Source: an uncultured Opitutales bacterium
GTDB taxonomy: Bacteria > Verrucomicrobiota > Verrucomicrobiia > Opitutales > Intestinicryptomonadaceae
Reading direction: 5' to 3'
DNA length: 56,714 nucleotides
NCBI GenBank assembly: GCA_944389885.1
Contig: CALXNZ010000016.1
Coordinates: 1-56,714 of the forward strand
Part shown: positions 25,954 to 33,131 of the stretch, one piece after another
How the letters are laid out: each line of letters opens with the position of its first letter
How positions within the stretch are numbered: the stretch's first letter is position 1
Position numbers and translations under genes: made by a program
Notes under the pieces: generated by a model
The model's database searches: none
What the model was told of the DNA's origin: nothing
The model's input: the letters and a program-made list of their open reading frames with translations, nothing else

Positions 25954-26035
25954 AATAACTTAATCTAAATGTAGCTTTGTAAAAGTCAATATCTTTTAAA
26001 CACAATAATCTTTTCTGAAAAAAACAAGATGCTAT

Positions 26036-26052
26036 AAGCAAAATTATTGCTT
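26036..26052. repeat. Inverted repeat AAGCAA-N5-TTGCTT
   Basis: Perfect 6-bp arms around AATTA lie in the divergent gap between the PEP-CTERM and isomerase genes. It could be an operator half-site pair, but no regulator is known. Confidence 0.35.
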
Positions 26053-26088
26053 GAATTTACAGTAACCAGATTTTAATAATCAATTTGT

Positions 26089-26101
26089 AACGCTTTGCGT
26101 T
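26089..26101. promoter_or_regulatory. Palindrome AACGC-TTT-GCGTT, possible operator
   Basis: A perfect 5-bp inverted repeat lies about 38 bp upstream of the ATG at 26140. The spacing suits repressor binding near a promoter. This is inferred from position and symmetry only. Confidence 0.35.
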
Positions 26102-26139
26102 TTCTATTTCAACAACTCAAACACATAAGGAAATAAACT

Positions 26140-27180
26140 ATGCCAAGACCAATAACCCTGTTTACGGGACAATGGGCAGACATGAAGCTTGAAGAGCTTG
26201 CGCCCTTAGCGAAAAAAATGGGATACGAAGGGCTCGAAATAGCTCTCACGCAAAACCATATAGACATGGCTAAAGCCGACGACGAATCCTATCTTAAAAG
26301 TCGTTGGGAAATCCTCGAAAAGAACGGCCTCAACTGTTTTGCGCTGTCGAACCATTTGACGGGCCAATGCGTATGCGACGAAATAGATGTTCGCCATAAA
26401 GCGATGATGCCCGACTCAATCTGGGGCGACGGAGATCCCGAAGGAGTCCGTCAGCGTGCCGCCGCCGAAATGGTGCGCACTGCAAAAATCTGCAAAAAGT
26501 TTATGTCAATGCGTCCATCGGGCCTGTCGGAATCGCCGATTCCTCCGACTGTGACGGGTTTCACGGGATCTTCTATTTGGAAATATCTCTATTCTTTCCC
26601 GCCCGTATCGAAAGAAATGATACAAGCCGGATTTGACGACTTCGCAAAGCGTTGGACACCAATTCTCGACGCATTCGACGCAGAAGGCGTAAACTTCGCC
26701 CTCGAAGTACACCCCACCGAAATAGCGTTCGACATAGCCAGCGCAGAGCGCGCTCTGTGCGCGATAGGCGGCCACAAGAGATTCGGATTTAATTTTGACC
26801 CGTCGCACTTTGGCTATCAAGGTGTGGATTACGTCAAGTTTATCCGCAAGTTCCACGACCGCATTTTCCACGCCCACATGAAAGACGTATGGTGGGGGCA
26901 TGGGAACGGAGAAGCCGGCGTATTTGGCGGGCACACCGATTTCTGCGATCCTCGCAGATACTGGGACTTCCGCTCAATCGGACACGGCGACATAAACTTT
27001 GAAGAAATAATAGTCGCCCTAAACGACATAGATTACAAGGGCCCTCTCTCCGTAGAATGGGAAGACGGACGCATGGACAGAATACACGGAGCCACCGAAT
27101 CCGCACAAAAAGTCAAGTCATTCGACTTTCCGCGCTCTGCCATAGCTTTCGACTCCGCCTTCGACACTTCAAATCAATAA
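26140..27180 (+). CDS. Cytoplasmic sugar phosphate isomerase/epimerase (TIM barrel)
   Basis: This 346-residue protein has no signal peptide. It begins with [31 protein letters not shown], the usual opening of AP-endonuclease-2-like TIM-barrel isomerases. Later motifs [48 protein letters not shown] and [12 protein letters not shown] provide the Glu, Asp, His and Glu metal ligands. Long insertions make it larger than the two exported homologues in this window. The substrate is unknown. AAGGAAAT lies about 8 nt before the ATG, and a strong terminator follows. Proximity to rhaA suggests sugar catabolism. Confidence 0.85.
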   Translation: MPRPITLFTGQWADMKLEELAPLAKKMGYEGLEIALTQNHIDMAKADDESYLKSRWEILEKNGLNCFALSNHLTGQCVCDEIDVRHKAMMPDSIWGDGDPEGVRQRAAAEMVRTAKICKKFMSMRPSGLSESPIPPTVTGFTGSSIWKYLYSFPPVSKEMIQAGFDDFAKRWTPILDAFDAEGVNFALEVHPTEIAFDIASAERALCAIGGHKRFGFNFDPSHFGYQGVDYVKFIRKFHDRIFHAHMKDVWWGHGNGEAGVFGGHTDFCDPRRYWDFRSIGHGDINFEEIIVALNDIDYKGPLSVEWEDGRMDRIHGATESAQKVKSFDFPRSAIAFDSAFDTSNQ

Positions 27181-27201
27181 GATTAAAGAGTTTCGGAATT
27201 C

Positions 27202-27240
27202 AAAACTCTCGGGGTGAACCATCTCCCCTGAGAGTTTTTT
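27202..27240 (+). terminator. Rho-independent terminator
   Basis: The stem AAAACTCTCGGGG with CCCCTGAGAGTTTT, containing one bulge, is followed by a T6 run. It lies 22 bp after the isomerase stop at 27180. Confidence 0.85.
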
Positions 27241-27550
27241 GATAATTTTAATAAGATAGAAACATAGAGATAAAAATCTTCGACAATCGATTGAGGATTT
27301 TCGGCTTAAAAAAAATTTTTTTTAGAAAAACAGCAAAATTTTCAAAGTTTGGAAAGACAAGAATTTTCGATAGAGAATTGCGGCTAAGTCTTTGAATAAA
27401 GGAATTTGGAACTAATTCTGGCAGGCGATGTCGCATATAAAAGTTGTGCTATGCAAACAAATAAAATGCTTTACAGCACTGCGAATTTTGTTAGTCTATT
27501 TAATGAAAATTTTTTTTAATTTTCATTTTATCTAAGATAGAAAATAAATT
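27241..27550 (+). promoter_or_regulatory. A/T-rich intergenic region upstream of the DoxX-like operon
   Basis: No gene is supported in these 310 bases. They contain an A8T8-like tract near 27308-27325 and a perfect inverted repeat at 27502-27527 (arms AATGAAAATT and AATTTTCATT, T6 loop). The region presumably holds the promoter of the three-gene unit starting at 27551. Clear -35 and -10 boxes could not be chosen with confidence. Confidence 0.45.
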
Positions 27551-28162
27551 ATGAAAAATCTGACATACACTATGGCATTCTGGTTGCTTCGCTTTTGGCT
27601 GGCAGCAAGAGCGATAGGTACGGGGCTAACCAAATTCCAAACAAAAGTTAACGCGGAAGTTCCGAACCTCGAAAAGGCCAAAGAAATAAAAGAAATGATG
27701 GCGGCTGGAATGGACAAACAATCTGCTATAGATAGCGTCGCCGACATGCCCGATACCGTAGAAAAAGTAGTGGATACCCTAAGTTTCTCCGCTTATCACG
27801 GACTTCCGGAAAAAGGCCCGATGACAGTGGAAACCTTCAGCGAAAGCCCACTTATGCCCGCATTTATGGTAGAACCCTACGCTATGGTTTTGGGATTCGC
27901 CCTAATAGGGCTCGGAGTGACCCTCGCGCTGGGTATCTGCACGCGAGTGACCCTGTTCCTTATGGGACTGCTCTACATTTCTCTAACATGGGGATTTATA
28001 GTGCTCGAACCTTCAATGGGGCCGAGCGCCGCCGCAGGCATAGCCTATCTTGGCGTACATATGATAATGATAGTCGGAGCGCTCCTCCTTGCCGATTACA
28101 ACAAGTTTGAGCTTGTAAAATGCGGCAAATTCGGATGCTGCCCCTGCACCAAAAAAGACTAA
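27551..28162 (+). CDS. DoxX-like inner-membrane protein with Cys-rich C-terminus
   Basis: This 203-residue protein has a first hydrophobic segment with FWLLRFWLAARAIGTGLTKF, then a charged segment at about residues 33-95, then three helices: MVLGFALIGLGVTLALGI, VTLFLMGLLYISLTWGFIVL and GIAYLGVHMIMIVGALLLADY. This resembles DoxX/DoxD membrane proteins, some of which pass electrons to quinone. The tail KCGKFGCCPCTKKD has four cysteines and may bind metal. It is 11 bp before a Tat-exported oxidoreductase, with which it probably works. The DoxX assignment is tentative. Confidence 0.65.
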   Translation: MKNLTYTMAFWLLRFWLAARAIGTGLTKFQTKVNAEVPNLEKAKEIKEMMAAGMDKQSAIDSVADMPDTVEKVVDTLSFSAYHGLPEKGPMTVETFSESPLMPAFMVEPYAMVLGFALIGLGVTLALGICTRVTLFLMGLLYISLTWGFIVLEPSMGPSAAAGIAYLGVHMIMIVGALLLADYNKFELVKCGKFGCCPCTKKD

Positions 28163-28173
28163 AAAATATTATT

Positions 28174-29535
28174 ATGAAAGAATATTCACGCAGAGATTTT
28201 ATAAAGACGGCGGGAATCGCCGCCGGAGGTCTGGTGATGGCTTCCAATATACTTCCGGCTCAAAGCAAAAAAGCCGGAGATAAACTGAATGTAGCCTTGG
28301 TGGGCATAGGAGCCGAGGGAGAAGTGTTGCTCAACAGCCTCCTCAAGCTTCCCAACCTAAACTTTGTGGCAGTTTGCGACATCTGGCCAATACGCCGTGC
28401 CTATGCATTCCGCCGCATATTCAAAGAGCTTAAACAAAAAGCCCAACAATACGAGGACTATAAGGAGCTGATAGCAAAACACGCAAAAGAACTCGACGCT
28501 GTGGTTATAGCCACGCCCGACTTCTGGCACGCCCCAATGACCGTTGACTTCCTAAACGCCGGGGTGAACGTCTATTGCGAAAAGATGATGTCCGATACCA
28601 TAGAAGGCGCAAAATCTATGGTAAGAGCTATGCGCAAATCAGGCAAGCTTCTCCAGATAGGCCATCAGCGCAAGAGCAATCCGCGCTACATATACGCCCG
28701 CGACGTTCTCCTCCGCAAGAACAAGATATGCGGCGATATCATGGCTTGCAACGGACAATGGAACAGGGCCGTCTCAAAAGATATCACATGGGCTAAGAAG
28801 CAGGAAATCCCCGCTGACACGCTGAAAAAATATGGCTATAATGACATGAACCAGTTCCGCAACTGGCGCTGGCATAAAGGTCTCGGAGGGGGCGCTATAT
28901 CAGACCTCGGAGCCCACCAAATAGACATATTCGGCTGGATGCTCGGAGCGCGCCCGTCGAGAGTGATGGCGTCGGGAAGCCGCGATTACTATAGGAAAGA
29001 AGACGGCTCGCCGGCCCACGACTGGGACGACAATGTGATGTGCATATTTGAATTCGATAAAACATTCCAAGGTCGCAAAGCCCAAGTATTTTATCAGGTT
29101 CTCACCACGACAAGTTCCGGCGGGGGATATTTCGAGTCTTTCATGGGAGATAACGGCACGCTCAAGATGTCGGAAAACCCGAGCATTACTCAACTCTTCC
29201 GCGAGACAAACGCCCCGGATTGGGAACCTCTAATAAAAGCCGGAGTCATAGGCAGCGGAAGCGCGCCAGCCGCAAGCAGCACTGCGGTTGTAGATACCCG
29301 TGAAACCAAAGCTCTCGTAGCCTACGCATTCCCGAGTGACATACCCGGATTCGACGATAAAAAGCCAATACACATGTACCATCTGGAGAACTTCTTCGGC
29401 GCGGTGCGCGGCGAGAACAAGCTCTCCTGCGATGCCGAACATGCCTTTGAAGCTGAAGCTGCGGTATTTAAAGCCCGTAGCGCAATAGAAAAAGGCCCCT
29501 TGGAATTTGAAGAATCCGACTTCGTTGTGGACTAA
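28174..29535 (+). CDS. Tat-exported Gfo/Idh/MocA family oxidoreductase
   Basis: The ATG at 28174 gives a 453-residue product starting MKEYSRRDFIKTAGIAAGG, a textbook twin-arginine signal; an upstream start at 28120 would lie inside the preceding gene and bury the signal. The mature protein has the nucleotide loop ALVGIGAEGE, ATPDFWHAPM, the conserved lysine in CEKMMSDT, and RNWRWHKGLGGGAISDLGAHQIDIFGWML. Such proteins keep a bound NAD(P) cofactor when exported and oxidise or isomerise sugars and glycosides. Its neighbours, a DoxX-like membrane protein and a discoidin-like secreted protein, suggest a periplasmic sugar oxidation unit. The substrate is unknown. Confidence 0.88.
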   Translation: MKEYSRRDFIKTAGIAAGGLVMASNILPAQSKKAGDKLNVALVGIGAEGEVLLNSLLKLPNLNFVAVCDIWPIRRAYAFRRIFKELKQKAQQYEDYKELIAKHAKELDAVVIATPDFWHAPMTVDFLNAGVNVYCEKMMSDTIEGAKSMVRAMRKSGKLLQIGHQRKSNPRYIYARDVLLRKNKICGDIMACNGQWNRAVSKDITWAKKQEIPADTLKKYGYNDMNQFRNWRWHKGLGGGAISDLGAHQIDIFGWMLGARPSRVMASGSRDYYRKEDGSPAHDWDDNVMCIFEFDKTFQGRKAQVFYQVLTTTSSGGGYFESFMGDNGTLKMSENPSITQLFRETNAPDWEPLIKAGVIGSGSAPAASSTAVVDTRETKALVAYAFPSDIPGFDDKKPIHMYHLENFFGAVRGENKLSCDAEHAFEAEAAVFKARSAIEKGPLEFEESDFVVD

Positions 29536-29556
29536 TTTAGAAAAAAGGAAAAAGAT

Positions 29557-30192
29557 ATGAAAAAGACATTGACTGCAATATTTGCTACGGCTTTTGCCAT
29601 AAGCGTTTCGGCCGTACCGCTAAAACTCGAAGTTCCGCCTGCGCAGCTCGTTGGAACTCCCGTGCCGATAAAAATAGAAAATCTTGAGCCCAAAACTCCG
29701 AATCCGGAACCCGACGTTCCAGCGGACGTCAAGAATATAGCCAAGGGCAAAGCTGTCACCAGTTCAGACGACTTTCCGCTCATAGGAGAGCTCTCGCTGA
29801 TAACCGACGGCGACAAAGAAGCGTCGGACGGCTGCTTTGTGGAAATTATGAACGGTTTCCAATGGGTGCAGATAGACCTCGGAAAGACTTCCGAAATATT
29901 TGCAATAGCAATCTGGCACTACCACAGCCAGGAGCGCGCCTACAAAGATGTCATAATTCAGATTTCCGACGATCCGGAGTTTGCCAAAGGCGTCACAACC
30001 GTGTTCAATAACGACCACGACAACTCCGCCAAAAAAGGCAAAGGCACAAATAAGGCTTACATAGAAACAAACCTCGGGAAACTGGTAGTAGTGAATCCTC
30101 CTGTCAAGGGACGTTATGTTCGCTTGTATTCCAACGGCAATACGTCCAACGACATGAACCACTATACTGAGGTCGAAGTATTCGGAAGATAA
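29557..30192 (+). CDS. Secreted discoidin (F5/8 type C)-like protein
   Basis: This 211-residue protein has a signal peptide (MKKTLTAIFATAFAISVSA), a Pro/Glu-rich linker (KTPNPEPDVPADV) and a C-terminal domain of about 145 residues with discoidin features: NIAKGKAVTSSDDF, LITDGDKEASDGCFVEI, WVQIDLGKTSEIFAIAIWHYH and GRYVRLYSNG. These domains bind carbohydrate. It is 21 bp after the oxidoreductase gene and is followed by a strong terminator, so it closes the three-gene unit. It may hold the substrate or tether the enzyme; that is inference. Confidence 0.78.
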   Translation: MKKTLTAIFATAFAISVSAVPLKLEVPPAQLVGTPVPIKIENLEPKTPNPEPDVPADVKNIAKGKAVTSSDDFPLIGELSLITDGDKEASDGCFVEIMNGFQWVQIDLGKTSEIFAIAIWHYHSQERAYKDVIIQISDDPEFAKGVTTVFNNDHDNSAKKGKGTNKAYIETNLGKLVVVNPPVKGRYVRLYSNGNTSNDMNHYTEVEVFGR

Positions 30193-30211
30193 TCGGTTTG
30201 CGGAAAACCTT

Positions 30212-30247
30212 AAAAAAGGAGGCTGCTAAATGCAGCCTCCTTTTTTT
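30212..30247 (+). terminator. Bidirectional rho-independent terminator
   Basis: The stem AAAAAAGGAGGCTGC and GCAGCCTCCTTTTTT, with a short loop at 30227-30231, lies between the discoidin-like gene and the converging metG. T tracts occur on both strands. Confidence 0.88.
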
Positions 30248-30285
30248 GGAATAAATAATATGCGCGTTGTAAACGGAGACAAAAA

Positions 30286-31812
30286 CTATTCGGGGCGCGG
30301 GAATAGAATGACTTTCTCGCCTATCGGGCGGTTTTCGAGAGTGGAGCCGAATTCCGTCAATCCTGAATAAAGTTCGGCTTTCTCAGCCCCCAAGAGGGAA
30401 AGTATGCGTTCCGATACGGACGGCATTACGGGAGTAAATAGGACGGCCGCGAGCCTCAAAGCCTCAGCCATATTCGCGAGCGTAGAATTGAGGATTTCAG
30501 AATCTTTCGTATCGGAACTTTTTGCCAATTTCCAAGGAGCGCGCTGTTCGGCATAACGATTCACGGAACGCACAAACGAGAAGATTTTATCAAGCCCCAA
30601 ATGGAACTGCATTCCGTCGAATAATTCCAGCGCAGAGGAAGAAGTTTCCGCAGCTTGATCTTTGAGAGATTTTTCAAAATCCTCCTCGCATGTGGCCGCG
30701 GGAATTTTTCCGGAGCAATAGCGATGCACCATATTCATAAGGCGGCTCAACAAATTACCCAAGTCATTTGCGAGATCGGAATTGTAGCGCGATAAGAACA
30801 GGTCGAAAGAGAAATCCGAATCCTGACCAACATTCATCTCGCGCATTAGGAAATACCTAAACGGATCCGCCCCGAATTTGTTTACAAGGTCGAGAGGATT
30901 TACAATATTGCCAAGGCTCTTGGACATTTTTTCTCCGGACGAAAGCCACCAACCGTGGACGAGCAGGGATTTTGGGAGTTCAAGGCCGATAGCATGCAGC
31001 ATAATGGGCCAATAAACCGAGTGCGGGGGAACGAGGATATCCTTGCCTATCACATGGAAATCTGCCGGCCAATAATCTGCAAAAGTATCCGTACCATAAC
31101 CCACGGCTGAGATATAGTTTACAAGGGCGTCGAACCAAACATACGTCACGTAATCGGTATCAAATGGCAACTCTATTCCCCAGGACAACCTCTCTTTTGG
31201 ACGAGATATGCAAAGATCGTTCAAAGGTTCTTTTAGAAATTCAATCACCTGTTTTGCGCGGAAACGCGGGAAGATAAAATATTCATGGGAACGAATATAA
31301 TCTATGAGCCAGGGTTGATATGCGCTGAGCTTAAAGAAATAGTTGCTCTCGGTTATTTGAGTCACTTCGCCGAAAATCTCGGGCCACTTGCCGTCAATCT
31401 TGTCTTTTTCCTGCAAGAATTGCTCCTGCCTTGCGGAATAAAAACCCTTGTATTCGGCCTTGTAAATTTCGCCGCGGTCGAAGAGGTCCTGCAAAATAGA
31501 CTGTACAACCTTGACATGGCGCGGTTGGGAAGTCCGTATATAATCGTCGTTTGAAATATCGAGAATTTTGCATAGCTCCTCGAACTTTGCAGCTTGGGTG
31601 TCGCAAAAATCCAAGGGATTTATCCCCGCTGTTTTGGCGCTTTGCTGAACTTTCTGTCCGTGTTCGTCAAGCCCTGTCAGGAAGTGGCATTTGCGGCCCT
31701 TCATGCGCATGTGCCGGACTATAACGTCGCTCAAAACCTTCTCGTAGGCGTGCCCGAGATGGGGGGAGCCGTTGGCGTAGTCTATGGCGGTCGTCAGATA
31801 AAAATTCTTCAT
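30286..31812 (-). CDS. metG: Methionyl-tRNA synthetase
   Basis: The 508-residue product from the ATG at 31812 begins MKNFYLTTAIDYANGSPHLGHAY, with HLGH as the HIGH motif; an ATG six codons upstream (31830) is also possible. It has FLTGLDEHGQKVQQSA, YVTYVWFDALVNYISAVGY, HVIGKDILVPPHSVYWP and the KMSKS loop in SSGEKMSKSLGN. The knuckle region reads YKGFYSARQEQFLQE and lacks zinc-binding cysteines, so it is a zinc-free form. The C-terminal EMAP-like dimerisation domain is absent. It charges tRNA-Met. It is divergent from leuB. Confidence 0.94.
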   Translation of the reverse strand: MKNFYLTTAIDYANGSPHLGHAYEKVLSDVIVRHMRMKGRKCHFLTGLDEHGQKVQQSAKTAGINPLDFCDTQAAKFEELCKILDISNDDYIRTSQPRHVKVVQSILQDLFDRGEIYKAEYKGFYSARQEQFLQEKDKIDGKWPEIFGEVTQITESNYFFKLSAYQPWLIDYIRSHEYFIFPRFRAKQVIEFLKEPLNDLCISRPKERLSWGIELPFDTDYVTYVWFDALVNYISAVGYGTDTFADYWPADFHVIGKDILVPPHSVYWPIMLHAIGLELPKSLLVHGWWLSSGEKMSKSLGNIVNPLDLVNKFGADPFRYFLMREMNVGQDSDFSFDLFLSRYNSDLANDLGNLLSRLMNMVHRYCSGKIPAATCEEDFEKSLKDQAAETSSSALELFDGMQFHLGLDKIFSFVRSVNRYAEQRAPWKLAKSSDTKDSEILNSTLANMAEALRLAAVLFTPVMPSVSERILSLLGAEKAELYSGLTEFGSTLENRPIGEKVILFPRPE

Positions 31813-31922
31813 TCTGCCTTGATAAGGCATCTTCAGCCTTTATAAAAGCTTTTTTTGGTTAAAATTTTGTGGCAAAACGCAGTCGAAAGTGTTCAACTAT
31901 ATGAAAATATTTTTCTAAGACG

Positions 31923-31945
31923 AAATCCCACAAGGGATTTTGTGG
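31923..31945 (+). promoter_or_regulatory. Two overlapping alternative hairpins in the leuB leader
   Basis: Stem A pairs AAATCCC (31923-31929) with GGGATTT (31934-31940). Stem B pairs CCACAA (31928-31933) with TTGTGG (31940-31945). They share bases, so only one can form at a time, and they end 18 nt before the leuB ATG. This arrangement could control translation or act as a DNA operator. It is read from the sequence; regulation is inferred. Confidence 0.4.
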
Positions 31946-31963
31946 TATTGAATTGTTAAAATT

Positions 31964-33061
31964 ATGGCTACATTCAAGTTTTCAGTTCTGCCCGGAGACT
32001 ATATAGGTCCCGAAGTAATGGAAGTCGCCCTCGACGTCCTCAAAACAGCCTGCGGCAAGGAAGGCCACAAGCTCGATTACACTGTGTGCGCGGTAGGCGG
32101 GGCGGGAATAGATAAATTCGGCAAGGCCCTTCCCGACCAAACCGTGGAAACATGCAGAAATTCCGACGCAATACTTTTCGGTTCTGTAGGCGGGCCAAAA
32201 TGGGAACACCTCCCCTCCAACGAACAACCCGAGCGGGCCGCCTTACTGCCGCTCCGCAAAATATTTAAGCTCTTTGCAAACATAAGGCCCGGGCTTCTCT
32301 ATCCGCAGCTCGCAGACGCTTCGCCGCTAAAGACGGAACGAATCCCAAATGGCATAGACATAGTATGCATACGCGAACTTACCGGAGGAATATATTTCGG
32401 GGAGAAAAAGACGTTTACAAATCCCGACGGAGAAACCGCCGCTTCCGATACGATGTCGTATAAAGTTAGCGAAATAGAAAGAATAGCGGAAGTGGCCGCG
32501 AAAACGGCCATGGCGCGCGGCAAAAAGGTGTGCTCCATAGACAAGGCCAATGTTCTGGAAACATCGGTGCTGTGGAGAAAGACAGTATCGGAATATTTCC
32601 GCAAGAACTTTCCCGAAATAGAATTGTCGCACTTATACGTCGACAACGCAGCAATGCAGCTTGCCCGCGACCCGAACCAATTCGACGTATTCTTTACTGA
32701 AAATATGTTTGGAGACATTCTCTCAGACGAGATGGCCGTAATATGCGGCTCCCTCGGAATGCTCTGCAGCGCATCTTTGGGGATAGGCAAAAATTCCATA
32801 GGGCTTAAGTTCGGCCTCTACGAACCGGCCGGCGGGACTGCTCCAGACATCGCGGGAAAGGGAATAGCAAATCCGTGCGCGCAAATATTGTCTTCGGCCT
32901 TGATGCTGCGCTATTCTTTTGGAGAGGACGCTCTGGCGTCGAGAATAGAGAAGGCAGTAAGAGATACTGTATGCAGCGGCATAAGAACCGCTGACATAGC
33001 CTTCGGCATGAAAGCCGTTTCTACAAAAGAAATGGGTGAAGCAATTAAATCCCGACTTTGA
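31964..33061 (+). CDS. leuB: 3-isopropylmalate dehydrogenase LeuB
   Basis: This 365-residue protein catalyses the oxidative decarboxylation of 3-isopropylmalate in leucine synthesis. The family blocks are present: FGSVGGPKWEHLPSNEQPERAALLPLRK, RELTGGIYFGEKK, SIDKANVLETSVLWRK, YVDNAAMQLARDPNQFDV, TENMFGDILSDEMAVICGSLGML and GTAPDIAGKGIANP. Two small departures are seen: the first loop reads LPGDYIGPEV instead of GDGIGPEV, and EPAGGTAPD replaces EPVHGSAPD. The Asp that selects NAD in isopropylmalate dehydrogenases is not contradicted. leuA, leuC and leuD are not nearby. alaS follows after 70 bp. Confidence 0.93.
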   Translation: MATFKFSVLPGDYIGPEVMEVALDVLKTACGKEGHKLDYTVCAVGGAGIDKFGKALPDQTVETCRNSDAILFGSVGGPKWEHLPSNEQPERAALLPLRKIFKLFANIRPGLLYPQLADASPLKTERIPNGIDIVCIRELTGGIYFGEKKTFTNPDGETAASDTMSYKVSEIERIAEVAAKTAMARGKKVCSIDKANVLETSVLWRKTVSEYFRKNFPEIELSHLYVDNAAMQLARDPNQFDVFFTENMFGDILSDEMAVICGSLGMLCSASLGIGKNSIGLKFGLYEPAGGTAPDIAGKGIANPCAQILSSALMLRYSFGEDALASRIEKAVRDTVCSGIRTADIAFGMKAVSTKEMGEAIKSRL

Positions 33062-33069
33062 TAGAATTC

Positions 33070-33092
33070 GGGCAAAAAAAATGCTTTTGCCC
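33070..33092 (+). terminator. Hairpin between leuB and alaS, weak terminator candidate
   Basis: GGGCAAAA and TTTTGCCC form a perfect 8-bp stem with a 7-nt loop right after leuB. There is no T tract, so it may be a processing or pausing structure rather than a true terminator. Confidence 0.35.
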
Positions 33093-33131
33093 AAACACGC
33101 AATAAAGCGTTCGTAAAACAAGCACTACGCC

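Noticed and set aside
27248-27436. A 62-codon minus-strand frame in the gap before the DoxX-like gene
   Set aside because: It is A/T-rich, of biased composition and without a ribosome-binding site or domain.
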